Part shown: one piece after another, positions 1-9,761 of the stretch
Layout: every line of letters starts with the position of its first letter
Numbering within the stretch: position 1 is the stretch's first letter
NCBI RefSeq assembly: GCF_016584085.1
Contig: NZ_NRSJ01000002.1
Location: forward strand, 157,364-221,363
Direction of reading: 5' to 3'
DNA: 64,000 nucleotides
Source of the DNA: Halochromatium glycolicum
Lineage (GTDB): Bacteria; Pseudomonadota; Gammaproteobacteria; Chromatiales; Chromatiaceae
The notes under the pieces: model-generated
Told to the model about the DNA's origin: nothing
Databases searched by the model: none
Seen by the model: only the letters and a program-made list of their open reading frames with translations
Program-made: the position numbers and the translations under genes

Positions 1-2874
1 ATTCCTTCCGAACAGCGCCAGCGTTTCGAGCATTATTTCCGAGGCAGTAATAACCTGAGGGCTGCAGATCTCGCTGAGACCTTCAGCCGCAACTACCCGC
101 AGGACCCATTCGCTTGGCAGGCTTTGGCGCAAGTCAAACAACGGCAACAAGATTACGAAGGCGCGGTCACGGCAAGCCAGCAAGCCTGTGCACTGAGTAC
201 CGACGCTGCCCGAGCAGCAGCGTTGCTGCAGCTCGGTCGTGCCCACTTTGGGCTTGAGCAGTTTTCGGAGGCGGAGCGCGCCTTGAACGAGGCTGTCGAG
301 CTGGACCCCGAAAACGCCGAGCTCTATTTGATGTTGGGCCATGTCTACTACGCCGAAAGACGCGAGACGAAGACCATAGACGCATTGGATCAAGCGCTTG
401 CGCTGAATCCGAGCTCAATAGCGATCCTGGCTCTGCGGATTCACGCCTTCTCTCGAGCACGGCGCTACGCGACGGTCATGCGCGACTGCGACGCCTTGAT
501 GGCACTCAAGCCGAAGGAGGCGACCTATTACAATCTGGTCGGGACCAAGTATCAAGATATCGGCCGTTTCGAGAAGGCCCGAGACTATTATCACGAGGCG
601 CTCCGCCGCGACCCGCAAGAGCTCGGTGCAGCGTCCAATATCCTTACGGGCATGCACTACGACCCTGCGGTGAGCGCCCGCGAGATCTATGACGCTGCGC
701 TGAACTGGCGGCGGCGCTTCCCGGTGGCGGCGCAAGCGCCTTCGCCAATTGACAAGCAGCCGGCTCGCCGCTTGCGGGTTGGTATGCTCTCGGCCGGGTT
801 CCACTCGCATCCCGTCGGGCTGATGATTCTCCCGGCAGTCTTGAACGTCAAGCGCCGGAATCTTGAGTTCTACTACTATTCGCTCGATCCCAAGGAGGAT
901 TTCGTCACGAAACAGCTGCAGCGCACAGCGAGCGAATGGCGGATGCTGGAAAAGCAAAGCCTCGATGAGCTGGATGCCACCATCCGCAAGGATCAGCTCG
1001 ACATCCTGATCGATATGGCAGGACACAACGAGGGTAATCGGCTAACGGTGATTGCACGCAAGCCAGCGCCTCTCATCGTGAAATGGGTCGGTGGCTTGAT
1101 CAATACGACGGGGCTGGGGGCGTTTGACTATCTTCTCACTGATCGGGTCGAGACACCTCCAGGTGTTGATGATTGGTATGTCGAAAACCTCGTGCGCCTG
1201 CCAGATGACTACGTTTGTTACAGCATTCCGCCCGATGTTCCCGCTGTCGTATTCCCAGAGGTTAACGACCTCCCTGCGCAACGCAATGGCTACGTCACCT
1301 TCGGCTGCCTAAACAATCCGACCAAGATCAATCTCGAACTGCTCGCCCAGTGGGCTAGTATCATGCAGTCGGTGCCCGGAAGCCATCTGCTGCTCAAAGG
1401 CGGCCAGTATGAGGATGAGGGCTTTTGCCGGCGTATCCGCGACCGCTTGGCCGAGTTCGGCATCGCGCCTGAGCGCGTCGAGCTGGAAGGCTCGACAAAG
1501 CACAAGGAGTTCATGAGGACCTACTGGCGCATCGACATTGCCCTCGATCCTTGGCCGTATTCCGGGGGGCTCACCACCTGCGAGGCACTGGTGATGGGCG
1601 TGCCGGTGCTGACGCGTCCCGGCCCGACCTTCGCCGGTCGCCACGCCGCGACTCATGTCACCAACGCCGGGTATCCGGAGTGGGTTTGCGAGAGTTGGGA
1701 GTCCCTGCAGCGACGTGTACTCGAATTGGTCAGCGATCTTGATGAGCTGGCCCGTATTCGGCGTCGCATGCGTGACCAGGTGATGGCCTCACCGCTGTGT
1801 GACGGGAAACGTTTTGCCGAAAATCTGGATGCCGCCTTGCGTGCCATCTGGCAGCGGTATTGTGAGGACAAGGCGCCCGCTGCCCTCAACTTTACCGCGC
1901 AAGGCGAATGCCAGTTCGCCGGCGACACCGCGCCGGTGGTGCTGCGCCATCCGGTTCCCTACATCACTCCGCGCGTGCTCGCGGAGCGCCGCTTTAACTG
2001 GCAATTGCCAGCCAAGCTGGTGGTAATCGACAGCAGCGCTAAGCTGTTGCGCGACGATGGCATCGAGGAGCTGCTGAAGCTCGATGCCTTCGGGATCGTC
2101 GCGTTCGACCCTGGCGGTCTGCTCAAACGGCCCGAGCGCTTCAGCGAGAGCGCCGATGTTCAACTGGTGCCGCACGCGCTGCTCGGCGACGGTCAGCCCG
2201 CCACCCTGTATGCCTGCTTAGACCCGGCGCTGAGCAGCACGCTCAAGCCGCTGCCTGCCGAGGAGTTGCCGCCTGGCCAGCGCCAAGGCGTGCAGGTGCT
2301 TGCCAAAATGCCGATCAGCACCGTGGCGCTGAACAGCGTCGCCGGACTGGAAAGCCTGGACTGGCTCATTCTCGATCACCTGAGCGATGCAAGCGCGATC
2401 CTCGAGCATGGCGATCAAGCACTGAAGGATAGTCTGCTGATCCAGGCACGCATCGCCTTCCAGCGAACGCACGAGCGACAACCCACGTTGGCCGAACTAC
2501 AGCGCTGGGTGACGCGCCGTGGATTTCGCTTCTATCGCTTTAACGACATGGCGCACGACACCCATCTGCCCGCGCGGGATGACCTAGTCAATCCGCAACG
2601 CAGCGAGCTAGTCAGCGCCGACGTGCTGTTCCTGCCTAATCAGGCGCGAATGGCTACGCTGAGTGAGGCTCAGCGTCTGAAACTCGCTTTCCTGCTGCAT
2701 ACCGTGTTCAACGTCAAGGATCTCACCTATACACTGCTAGCCGAGGTGGATGGGAACAGGGCCGAGGATTACCTGCTAGCGCAGGGGATGGTGAAGGAGC
2801 CGGATGTCAACATGAGAGTCGAGGGGGTTGCTGACGCGGATGCCGATGACCCCGGCGAGTTCGTTTTCGATTGA
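1..2874 (+). CDS. TPR / GT41 (SPINDLY-type) O-GlcNAc transferase-like protein with degenerate FkbM-like C-terminus, 5' partial
   Basis: The reading frame is open from base 1, so the true start lies left of the window; 957 residues are visible. The first ~190 residues are TPR repeats. About residues 255-610 match the GT41 catalytic domain of SPINDLY-type O-GlcNAc transferases, with DMAGHNEGNR, FGCLNNPTKIN and GGLTTCEALVMGVPV. This family glycosylates Ser/Thr of cytoplasmic proteins, in bacteria often flagellin or adhesins. Residues ~640-920 resemble the FkbM methyltransferase fold of the gene at 4014: STLKP, then SLDWLILD where that gene has HIDWLKIDIQGGE. The acidic/glycine motif is lost, so this tail is probably catalytically dead. 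The three following genes are on the same strand and of related type. Family is fairly sure; acceptor unknown. Confidence 0.85.
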   Translation: MPSEQRQRFEHYFRGSNNLRAADLAETFSRNYPQDPFAWQALAQVKQRQQDYEGAVTASQQACALSTDAARAAALLQLGRAHFGLEQFSEAERALNEAVELDPENAELYLMLGHVYYAERRETKTIDALDQALALNPSSIAILALRIHAFSRARRYATVMRDCDALMALKPKEATYYNLVGTKYQDIGRFEKARDYYHEALRRDPQELGAASNILTGMHYDPAVSAREIYDAALNWRRRFPVAAQAPSPIDKQPARRLRVGMLSAGFHSHPVGLMILPAVLNVKRRNLEFYYYSLDPKEDFVTKQLQRTASEWRMLEKQSLDELDATIRKDQLDILIDMAGHNEGNRLTVIARKPAPLIVKWVGGLINTTGLGAFDYLLTDRVETPPGVDDWYVENLVRLPDDYVCYSIPPDVPAVVFPEVNDLPAQRNGYVTFGCLNNPTKINLELLAQWASIMQSVPGSHLLLKGGQYEDEGFCRRIRDRLAEFGIAPERVELEGSTKHKEFMRTYWRIDIALDPWPYSGGLTTCEALVMGVPVLTRPGPTFAGRHAATHVTNAGYPEWVCESWESLQRRVLELVSDLDELARIRRRMRDQVMASPLCDGKRFAENLDAALRAIWQRYCEDKAPAALNFTAQGECQFAGDTAPVVLRHPVPYITPRVLAERRFNWQLPAKLVVIDSSAKLLRDDGIEELLKLDAFGIVAFDPGGLLKRPERFSESADVQLVPHALLGDGQPATLYACLDPALSSTLKPLPAEELPPGQRQGVQVLAKMPISTVALNSVAGLESLDWLILDHLSDASAILEHGDQALKDSLLIQARIAFQRTHERQPTLAELQRWVTRRGFRFYRFNDMAHDTHLPARDDLVNPQRSELVSADVLFLPNQARMATLSEAQRLKLAFLLHTVFNVKDLTYTLLAEVDGNRAEDYLLAQGMVKEPDVNMRVEGVADADADDPGEFVFD

Positions 2875-3029
2875 TGGTTGCTATGAACGCCTCCCGAGAG
2901 CGTCCGGAGAACAATGCCAAAGCGGCTGAATGATGGTATACCTAAAGCGGAAGGCTCGACTGAACGCTAACAGTTCGACTGGCTCGATGAACGAGCACCG
3001 AAGACTCCGATAAAGCGCCTGAGCAAACT

Positions 3030-3821
3030 GTGCAGTCCCACTGGACCCTCAACCTCAAGAACGGCCTCAAGGTTAACGTCCCGGCCGATCTCGAGAACCC
3101 GGTTACCCTGACGCTGCTGGAGCTGGAAGACTGGCCCGAGCCCGACTACGCCTTCTGGTGCCAACTGGCCCAACCCGGTCTGCGCGTGCTCGATGCCGAC
3201 ACCGGCTACGGCCTCTACGCGCTGGGCTTGGCTCAAGCGCTGCACGGGCAGGGCAGGGTACTGGCGCTCAACCCTGATCCGCTTTTCGCCCGCAGCGTCG
3301 CTGATAACGGCCTGCAAGCGCTGATTCAAACCGAGGAGCCGAGCGAGCACGCCAGCACCAGTTCACCCAGCGTCAGCAGCGAAAACAGTGGCGAGACAGA
3401 CAGTTGCCGCAGCGAGACAAACGACGACGGCAGCGATCACGGTGAAGCTGCCGCCTTCGACCTAATACGCCTCGGCCCGACAACCAAGCTCGACCCAGGC
3501 TGGATTCAGCAGGCCGCCCCGCTGCTCATGCTGCCCAGCGATAGCGCCGCCCTGGCCGACCTGCAAGCCGCTGGTCTCAGCCTCTACCGACTGATCCCGG
3601 TCCTTAATGCCTTGGTTTTGCTGCAGGATGCTCCCGTCGCCAACTGCACCCAAAACGGAAGCCCCGACCTGCTCACAAACGCGGATACCAACCACGAAGC
3701 CGACGGTGAAACCGCGCCCAGTGCAGGATCAGGGCTAGAAAAACCGGCTACTCTTTATGCCTGTAACGCCACGCGTGCCGCCTGGCTGCGTGGACAAGAG
3801 CGGATGATCCGGCCCGCCTGA
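3030..3821 (+). CDS. Degenerate FkbM-like (SAM-methyltransferase fold) protein
   Basis: This 263-residue protein starts at GTG 3030; an in-frame TGA at 2988 and no other start codon in between fix the choice. Residues ~48-85 keep the outline of a class I methyltransferase motif I (VLDADTGYGLYALGLA, then VLALNPDP), but the usual DIGAN glycines are altered. A Ser/Glu/Asp-rich low-complexity stretch at residues ~107-145 interrupts the fold. It lies between two genes carrying FkbM-like domains and is co-oriented with both, so it may be a binding or scaffold relative of them. I do not assign an activity. Upstream bases 2875-3029 hold nothing I can name. Confidence 0.6.
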   Translation: MQSHWTLNLKNGLKVNVPADLENPVTLTLLELEDWPEPDYAFWCQLAQPGLRVLDADTGYGLYALGLAQALHGQGRVLALNPDPLFARSVADNGLQALIQTEEPSEHASTSSPSVSSENSGETDSCRSETNDDGSDHGEAAAFDLIRLGPTTKLDPGWIQQAAPLLMLPSDSAALADLQAAGLSLYRLIPVLNALVLLQDAPVANCTQNGSPDLLTNADTNHEADGETAPSAGSGLEKPATLYACNATRAAWLRGQERMIRPA

Positions 3822-4013
3822 TGCCGCGCCGTGGTGACCTCAACGCTTCCCGGCCCAACCATGCACAGTCGACGCCTGAAACCGACGACATCGCCGCCGC
3901 CTACGACGCCGACGCCTGAGACATTGCCGCAGCGTGATCGCAGCGGCCGCTGTGTGCGTTTCCGAAAGGCCGCAGATGCGGCTCGAACAGGTCCCTAACC
4001 CGTCGTCTTCTTG

Positions 4014-6533
4014 ATGCACGCCAACAGGCCCGCCATGCACGCTGAAGAACCCCTTTGGCCGCAAGCCCTTGCCCGCTACCCCTTCGCCGCCAGGTTACTC
4101 CCGGGCTGGCGCGAGCAGGCCGCCGACCTGCCCGCAGACTACCAAGCTGCGCTCGATGATGCGCTGACCGCCTTCGACCTCGAGCGCCCGCTCGGCGAGC
4201 GCTATCAGCGGTTATTGGCCAGCCAAGCGCATCTCCTCCGGCTCACAGCAGCGCCGGACGCCGCTCATGACGAAGCATCCAAACCCGAAGACGCCAGCAA
4301 TACCTCCGCGCCTGTCGCCCCCATCGCCCCAACGTTGTTGCGCATTCGCCTGCATCTCGCACTTGGTGAGCCAGCGCTTGCCCGGCAATGGATCGACAGG
4401 TTGCTGCACCAGCTTGATGGCGATGCTGCAACAAAGGCCGCAGTCGATACACTGCTCCGCGGTTGGCCTTGCCTCCCCATCAGTGCAGCCTTCGACACCT
4501 GCGCGCCCGGACAAACGGAAGGCGATGTGGCCATGGTCAACGGCACCAAGGCCAGCGAGACCTCCACCAAAGCTGTGACCAGCGGCGAGCCCTCGCGAAT
4601 TGATGCCGACGCCTGGCGCGACTGGCTGCTCGCGCAACTGCTCGACACCCAGGCGCAACTGACCCGCGCTCAGCGTCATGCCGAGCCCGAGACCGCGCTG
4701 CCGCTGCTGGTCAAGCGCCGCCGGTTGCCCTGCGCGGGCATCGAGAGCGAGCGCCGGCTGGCCCTAACCGCGCTGCGGTTGGGCAAGAAGGTGACCATCA
4801 AGCCCGAGAGTCGGTTGGTGACTAAAGGCCAGAACCCGCAGCTGTGGATACAGCTCGGTGAAAGAGCCAACAGCGAGCCACCGCGATCTGGCGCCAATCA
4901 GCCCGCTGCCAAAGCTGAGCCGATACCGGCGCGCCAACCGGCCCCCGCCAAGCCAAACCAACGCAACGCCAAGCCAGCCGCGGCCCAGCCGACGCCCGCC
5001 GCTGCGTCCAAGCACAGTCCAACGCGCAAGCAGCGAACGCCAGCACGGCTCTGGCAGCTCAAGGAGCCAATTCGCGTGGTCGACATCGGCGCCAATCCCA
5101 TCGATGGCACACCCCCCTATGCCAGCCTGCTCAAGCAGGGCGTCATCAGGCTGGTCGGCTTCGAGCCCCAGGCCGATGCTTTAGCCAAGCTGCAGCAGAT
5201 GAAAGGGCCGCACGAGACCTACCTGCCGCATGCGGTCGGTGACGGTGGACAAGCCACCTTGTACATCTGCCAAGCGTCCGGCATGACCTCGACGCTGAAG
5301 CCCAACAACGCGGTGCTCGATCATTTTCAGGGCTATCCCATATGGGGCAAGATCAAAAGCACGGCCGTGCTGGACACCGTCCGCCTCGATGACGTGACCG
5401 AGATCACCCACATCGACTGGCTCAAGATTGACATCCAAGGCGGCGAGTTGACCGTCTTCAAGCATGGTGAACGCAAACTCAAGGACGCCTTGGTGATCCA
5501 GACCGAGGCCAACTTCATCCACCTCTATGAAGGCCAACCGCTGTTTGCGGATATCGATCAATGGATGCGCGCGCATGGCTTCATGCTGCATACCCTGCTG
5601 GAGCAGCGCCGGCGGTTGTATGCGCCGATGACCATTAACGGCGGCATCCATCAAGGATTGAATCAGCTAACCACGGCGGACGCCGTGTATATACCCTCGT
5701 TCGATCGGTTGAATCAATTAACGACAAGTGATCTCCTGAAACTCGCTACCATCATGGATGAAGCCTATCACTCCTACGACTATACGCTGCAACTCTTAGG
5801 CTTGATTGATAGCGGAGGATCAAGGTCCCAAAAGGCTTATGCTCAGCGCTATCAGGAACGGCTAAAGCACATTAAGCTGACTGCGGATAGCCCCCCCCCA
5901 TTCAGTCCAGCGCCAACGTCAAGCGCTGATGCCGGAATGTTACTGCTTCGACATCCGCGAAGTTATCTCAATGGGCTTGATTGGGAACAGTCGCTGCGTT
6001 CAGGGGAAAGTACAGTTAAGGGTAAGCCAGTGCCGTGGGTGACCTATCCGTTCCTGCATCTTCTTGACAAAAGGATAAGGAGCAACTTCAAAGTGTTTGA
6101 GTATGGAAGCGGCAACTCAACGCTCTGGTTGAGCTCGCATGTGGAAAAGATCGTTTCTGTTGAGCACGATGCTGGCTGGTACCAGAAGATGAAGGGGAAG
6201 ATGCCGGGCAACGTTGAGTATATTTACCATACGCTTGACTATGGTGGAGCCTACGGAAAAGAAATCACGAAACCCCAGTATAAGGGGGTGTTCGACATCG
6301 TATTTGTGGACGGTCGAGATCGCGTCAACTGCCTGCGCAATTGCGTCCATGCGCTCAAGCAAGACGGGATCGTGATCCTGGATAACGCAGAGAGGCCCCA
6401 GTACAACTCAGGCTCGGAGTCCCTTCTGCAGCAGGGATTCAAGCGTATCGACTTTATTGGCATGGGACCAGTTAACCTTGCAGCCTGGTCAACCGCTGTT
6501 TTTTATCGCGCGCGTAACTGTATCGGGTTGTAG
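4014..6533 (+). CDS. Bidomain methyltransferase: FkbM family domain plus second class I methyltransferase
   Basis: About 839 residues. The start is ATG 4014; a TTG directly before it and an ATG at 4035 are alternatives, and no strong Shine-Dalgarno decides. Residues 1-270 are helical and unrecognised, with an Ala/Pro-rich linker at ~280-340. Residues ~350-590 form an FkbM domain: VVDIGANPIDG (motif I), LVGFEPQ, STLKP, and HIDWLKIDIQGGE (motif IV). FkbM enzymes O-methylate sugars. Residues ~680-835 form another SAM fold with VFEYGSGNSTLWL, VSVEHDAGW, DIVFVDGRDR and IVILDNAERP. Two complete methyltransferase domains in one chain suggest two methylations of one glycan. The gene sits between TPR-GT41 genes, so action on the same glycan or glycoprotein is likely but inferred. 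Confidence 0.8.
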   Translation: MHANRPAMHAEEPLWPQALARYPFAARLLPGWREQAADLPADYQAALDDALTAFDLERPLGERYQRLLASQAHLLRLTAAPDAAHDEASKPEDASNTSAPVAPIAPTLLRIRLHLALGEPALARQWIDRLLHQLDGDAATKAAVDTLLRGWPCLPISAAFDTCAPGQTEGDVAMVNGTKASETSTKAVTSGEPSRIDADAWRDWLLAQLLDTQAQLTRAQRHAEPETALPLLVKRRRLPCAGIESERRLALTALRLGKKVTIKPESRLVTKGQNPQLWIQLGERANSEPPRSGANQPAAKAEPIPARQPAPAKPNQRNAKPAAAQPTPAAASKHSPTRKQRTPARLWQLKEPIRVVDIGANPIDGTPPYASLLKQGVIRLVGFEPQADALAKLQQMKGPHETYLPHAVGDGGQATLYICQASGMTSTLKPNNAVLDHFQGYPIWGKIKSTAVLDTVRLDDVTEITHIDWLKIDIQGGELTVFKHGERKLKDALVIQTEANFIHLYEGQPLFADIDQWMRAHGFMLHTLLEQRRRLYAPMTINGGIHQGLNQLTTADAVYIPSFDRLNQLTTSDLLKLATIMDEAYHSYDYTLQLLGLIDSGGSRSQKAYAQRYQERLKHIKLTADSPPPFSPAPTSSADAGMLLLRHPRSYLNGLDWEQSLRSGESTVKGKPVPWVTYPFLHLLDKRIRSNFKVFEYGSGNSTLWLSSHVEKIVSVEHDAGWYQKMKGKMPGNVEYIYHTLDYGGAYGKEITKPQYKGVFDIVFVDGRDRVNCLRNCVHALKQDGIVILDNAERPQYNSGSESLLQQGFKRIDFIGMGPVNLAAWSTAVFYRARNCIGL

Positions 6534-6597
6534 GCTCTAAGACCCTTTTTGCGAATTTTGCCATCTTTTATTGTTGCGCATTTACCAGAGATTCCAA

Positions 6598-9500
6598 ATG
6601 CCAAACAAACGCTCACGCTTCAGCGAAAAGTGGCGAGAAAAGAAGAGCAATAAGCAAAGCAGGAAACATTTGCCGACGATGCGCTTCCAGCAGGCGCTGT
6701 CTGCCGAGCAACGCGGTGCCCTGGAAGAGGCGGAGACGGGGTATCGGGAAATCCTTGCTCAGCAGCCTGACCACACCGATGCTATGTACCGCCTGGGCGC
6801 CACCTTGTACCGGCGCGGCGATGCGCTGGGAGCTGAGGCGCTTATCCGTTGCGCGATCGAAAAGAACAATCGGGTTGCGGCCTATCATTACGACCATGGC
6901 ATTGTATTGAAGTCGCTCTTCCGTTTGGACGAGGCGCTGAATGCGTTTGATCTGGCCTTGCGGATCAAGCCCGATTATGCCGAGGCTCATAATAACCGCG
7001 GTATTACGCTCAATGACCTTGGCCGCAAGGAGGAGGCACTGCGGTCATATGATCAGGCACTCCACCTGAAGCCGGATTTTGCAGAGGCAGTCAATAACCG
7101 CGGCATTGCGCTCAACGATTTAGGGAGATTGGATGAGGCATTGGAGGCTTACGATCAAGCTCTGTCGATCCAGGAAAAATTCGCCAAGGCGCACAACAAC
7201 CGCGGTAACTCGCTCAAAGCGCTTGGGCGATTGGATGATGCGCTACACGCGTATGATCGGGCTCTGCAGATTCAGCCTGATTACGCTGAGGCGCATAATA
7301 ACCGTGCAGCAGCCCTGCAGGCGATGGGGTGCACGCAGGACGCACTTGATGCTTACGGTCGGGCTTTAGATACGAAAACAGATGATGCCGTTGCATTGAA
7401 TAATCAGGGCAATGCACTCAAGGAGCTTGGGCGCCTAGATGAGGCATTGCTGGCTTACGAACAGGCGCTTCGACTCAGACCCGATTTCGCAGAGGCACGC
7501 TCGAATGAACTCTTTGTTCGCTCGGCGTTACAAGAAGGTAATGACGAGGATTTTCTGGGCTTGGCGCGTCGCTATGGCAGTCGGTACCAGCGTTCGCTAC
7601 CGGTGTTAGCTCATCAGCCAGTGCCTATCGTTGGGCGTCGACTACGTGTTGGCTATGTCTCGGGGGATTTTCGCCAGCACGCCGTCGCCCATTTTTTCGA
7701 GCCCGTGTTGGCCGCGCATGACCGTACGCGCACCGAGCTCTGGGCGTATACCACCAATGGGCAGCAGGATGCAGTGACTGCGCGTATCCGCGGGCTGGTA
7801 GACCACTGGCAGTCGATCGTTGGCTTGTCGGATGAGCTCGCTGCCGAGCGGATTCGCGGCGATGGGCTGGATATCTTGGTGGACTTGTCCAATCACACCG
7901 AGCACAACCGGCTCGGTGTCTTTGCGCTGCGTGCTGCGCCGGTGCAAGTGGCGTATTTAGGGCATTTCAGCACGACCGGCGTCGCTGAGATCGATTATTG
8001 GATTGGTGATCCGCAGCAGACACCGCCGAGCATGGATGCCCACTACAGCGAAACGGTGTGGCGGCTGCCGCGCGTCGCCCATGTCTACAACGGAGCTGAG
8101 GTTGCGCCGGCGCCGAGCTGGCAGCCGCAAGAGGACGGCACCATTCGGCTTGGCAGCTTCCATAATCCCGTCAAGTTCACGCCGCGAACGCTGGCCCTAT
8201 GGGCACGCTTACTTCACGCACTGCCTCAGGCCAAGCTGGTGCTCAAGGCCAAACAGTGGGCTGATGCCGGCCGGCGCGAGCAGCTTGCTGCGGACTTTGC
8301 GGCCCACGGTATCGGCGCCGACCGGATGGAGCTGCGCGACCACACCGCCACCCCGGACTGGTCGGCGCATATGCGTGCTTACGATGGCCTCGACATCGCG
8401 CTCGACCCCATCGGCCCTTGGCGCGGCGCGGCGACCAACTGCGATGCGCTTTGGATGGGCGTGCCGGTGATCACCTTGCGTGGCGAGCGGGTAGGCTCGC
8501 GCCAGACAGCGTCCTTGCTGCAAGCGTTGGGGCGGACGGAATGGATCGCCGACGATGAGGACAGCTATATCGACAAAGTCGTCGCCCTCGCGCGCGATGT
8601 CGAAGGGCGCCGGGCCATGCGGTCCACACAGCGCGAGCAGATGCGCGCCAGCCCATTGTGCGATGCCAAAGGATTGGCCCGAGCGTTGGAGGATGCCTAT
8701 GGCGCGATGGTGCAGCGTTGGTGCGATGCGCGCGGGGCAGAGGAGCCTTCTGGAACGCGTGTGCATGGACCGATTTGGCGCGGTACGCCAAAGGCACCTG
8801 CGGAATCCAGCATCCCGACGGCGAGCCAAGGCCCAACTCCGGTTTACCTCATCCACGCGCTTGCGCGCTCGGGCGGGACGCTGATCAGCCGCTGCCTCGG
8901 CGCTATGAACGGTGTCTATCTATTCAGCGAAGTGCACCCGCAATCAGCAGCGGCGGCTCGCCATGTCAGTACGGCGGAGCAGTTCGGCCTGGAGCATCAA
9001 GCGCGAGAATGGTATGGCCTATTGGACACCCAGGAAGGCGTGCAAGACGCCGGCCGCTCGGAGTATCCCGACCGGGTCGAACAAATTGCCGTGCGCGTCG
9101 CTGAGCACGGCGGTCAGCTAGTGCTGCGTGATTGGTCGCATTTGGATTTCCACGCCGTCCCATTTCTATCGGCGGCAACCCATCGCAGCACCCATGCCGA
9201 GCAGTTAGCCGGACGCTTTCCACTGCGCCGCATCAGCCTAGTGCGGCATCCTGTTTACCAGTGGCTGAGCTTGGAACGTCTCCCGCTGATCCGCGGGCGA
9301 TTGACGCTTACTGACTTCATGACGGGGTATCTGGCCTTTGCACGGTTGGCCGCAGAGACTGGCTTTATCCGGCTAGAAGACTTCGTGGGCGATCCCGATA
9401 CGAGTTTGCGCCGACTCTGCGATCAACTGCATCTGCCGTTCGATCCGGGCTACCGCGAGCGCTGGCCGGACAACCGCTGGGTAACAGGTGACTTCACCAG

Positions 9501-9705
9501 CGCCCGTATGACCCCCAAGGAAATCCTCCATCGATCCAAGATCATCAATGCCGACGTGCTGGCTCAGTTCGATGTCCTGCCCGAGTACCACGAAGCGCTC
9601 AAGCTCCTCGGGTATCGTTCGCCTCAGGCTGGGCAACTGCAGGAGGCCGACGAGTTGGTAGAGCGGGCAGTGGCTGCTGACGGCGCCACCGTTGGGGCTC
9701 CGTAG
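6598..9705 (+). CDS. TPR - GT41 O-GlcNAc transferase - sulfotransferase fusion protein
   Basis: I choose ATG 6598 because an AGAG lies ~8 bases upstream; the frame also offers TTG at 6571. The 1035-residue chain has about eight TPR units at residues ~30-310, the middle ones nearly identical 34-residue repeats with AEAHNNRG. A GT41 catalytic domain follows at ~345-690 (RRLRVGYVSGDFRQHAV, DLSNHTEHNR, LGSFHNPVKF, CDALWMGVPVI). Residues ~745-1010 read as a PAPS-dependent sulfotransferase, with a P-loop-like HALARSGGTLISR and a 3'-phosphate motif RISLVRHPVYQWLSL. The predicted chemistry is addition of a GlcNAc-like sugar and sulfation, of the same or a neighbouring site. Convergent with the minus-strand sugar operon, 56 bases away. 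Confidence 0.82.
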   Translation: MPNKRSRFSEKWREKKSNKQSRKHLPTMRFQQALSAEQRGALEEAETGYREILAQQPDHTDAMYRLGATLYRRGDALGAEALIRCAIEKNNRVAAYHYDHGIVLKSLFRLDEALNAFDLALRIKPDYAEAHNNRGITLNDLGRKEEALRSYDQALHLKPDFAEAVNNRGIALNDLGRLDEALEAYDQALSIQEKFAKAHNNRGNSLKALGRLDDALHAYDRALQIQPDYAEAHNNRAAALQAMGCTQDALDAYGRALDTKTDDAVALNNQGNALKELGRLDEALLAYEQALRLRPDFAEARSNELFVRSALQEGNDEDFLGLARRYGSRYQRSLPVLAHQPVPIVGRRLRVGYVSGDFRQHAVAHFFEPVLAAHDRTRTELWAYTTNGQQDAVTARIRGLVDHWQSIVGLSDELAAERIRGDGLDILVDLSNHTEHNRLGVFALRAAPVQVAYLGHFSTTGVAEIDYWIGDPQQTPPSMDAHYSETVWRLPRVAHVYNGAEVAPAPSWQPQEDGTIRLGSFHNPVKFTPRTLALWARLLHALPQAKLVLKAKQWADAGRREQLAADFAAHGIGADRMELRDHTATPDWSAHMRAYDGLDIALDPIGPWRGAATNCDALWMGVPVITLRGERVGSRQTASLLQALGRTEWIADDEDSYIDKVVALARDVEGRRAMRSTQREQMRASPLCDAKGLARALEDAYGAMVQRWCDARGAEEPSGTRVHGPIWRGTPKAPAESSIPTASQGPTPVYLIHALARSGGTLISRCLGAMNGVYLFSEVHPQSAAAARHVSTAEQFGLEHQAREWYGLLDTQEGVQDAGRSEYPDRVEQIAVRVAEHGGQLVLRDWSHLDFHAVPFLSAATHRSTHAEQLAGRFPLRRISLVRHPVYQWLSLERLPLIRGRLTLTDFMTGYLAFARLAAETGFIRLEDFVGDPDTSLRRLCDQLHLPFDPGYRERWPDNRWVTGDFTSARMTPKEILHRSKIINADVLAQFDVLPEYHEALKLLGYRSPQAGQLQEADELVERAVAADGATVGAP

Positions 9706-9761
9706 CAGCTACTCGGCGGGCGACTAGCGACCCGATTACTAAGGCCACGTTCGGGCGGCGG

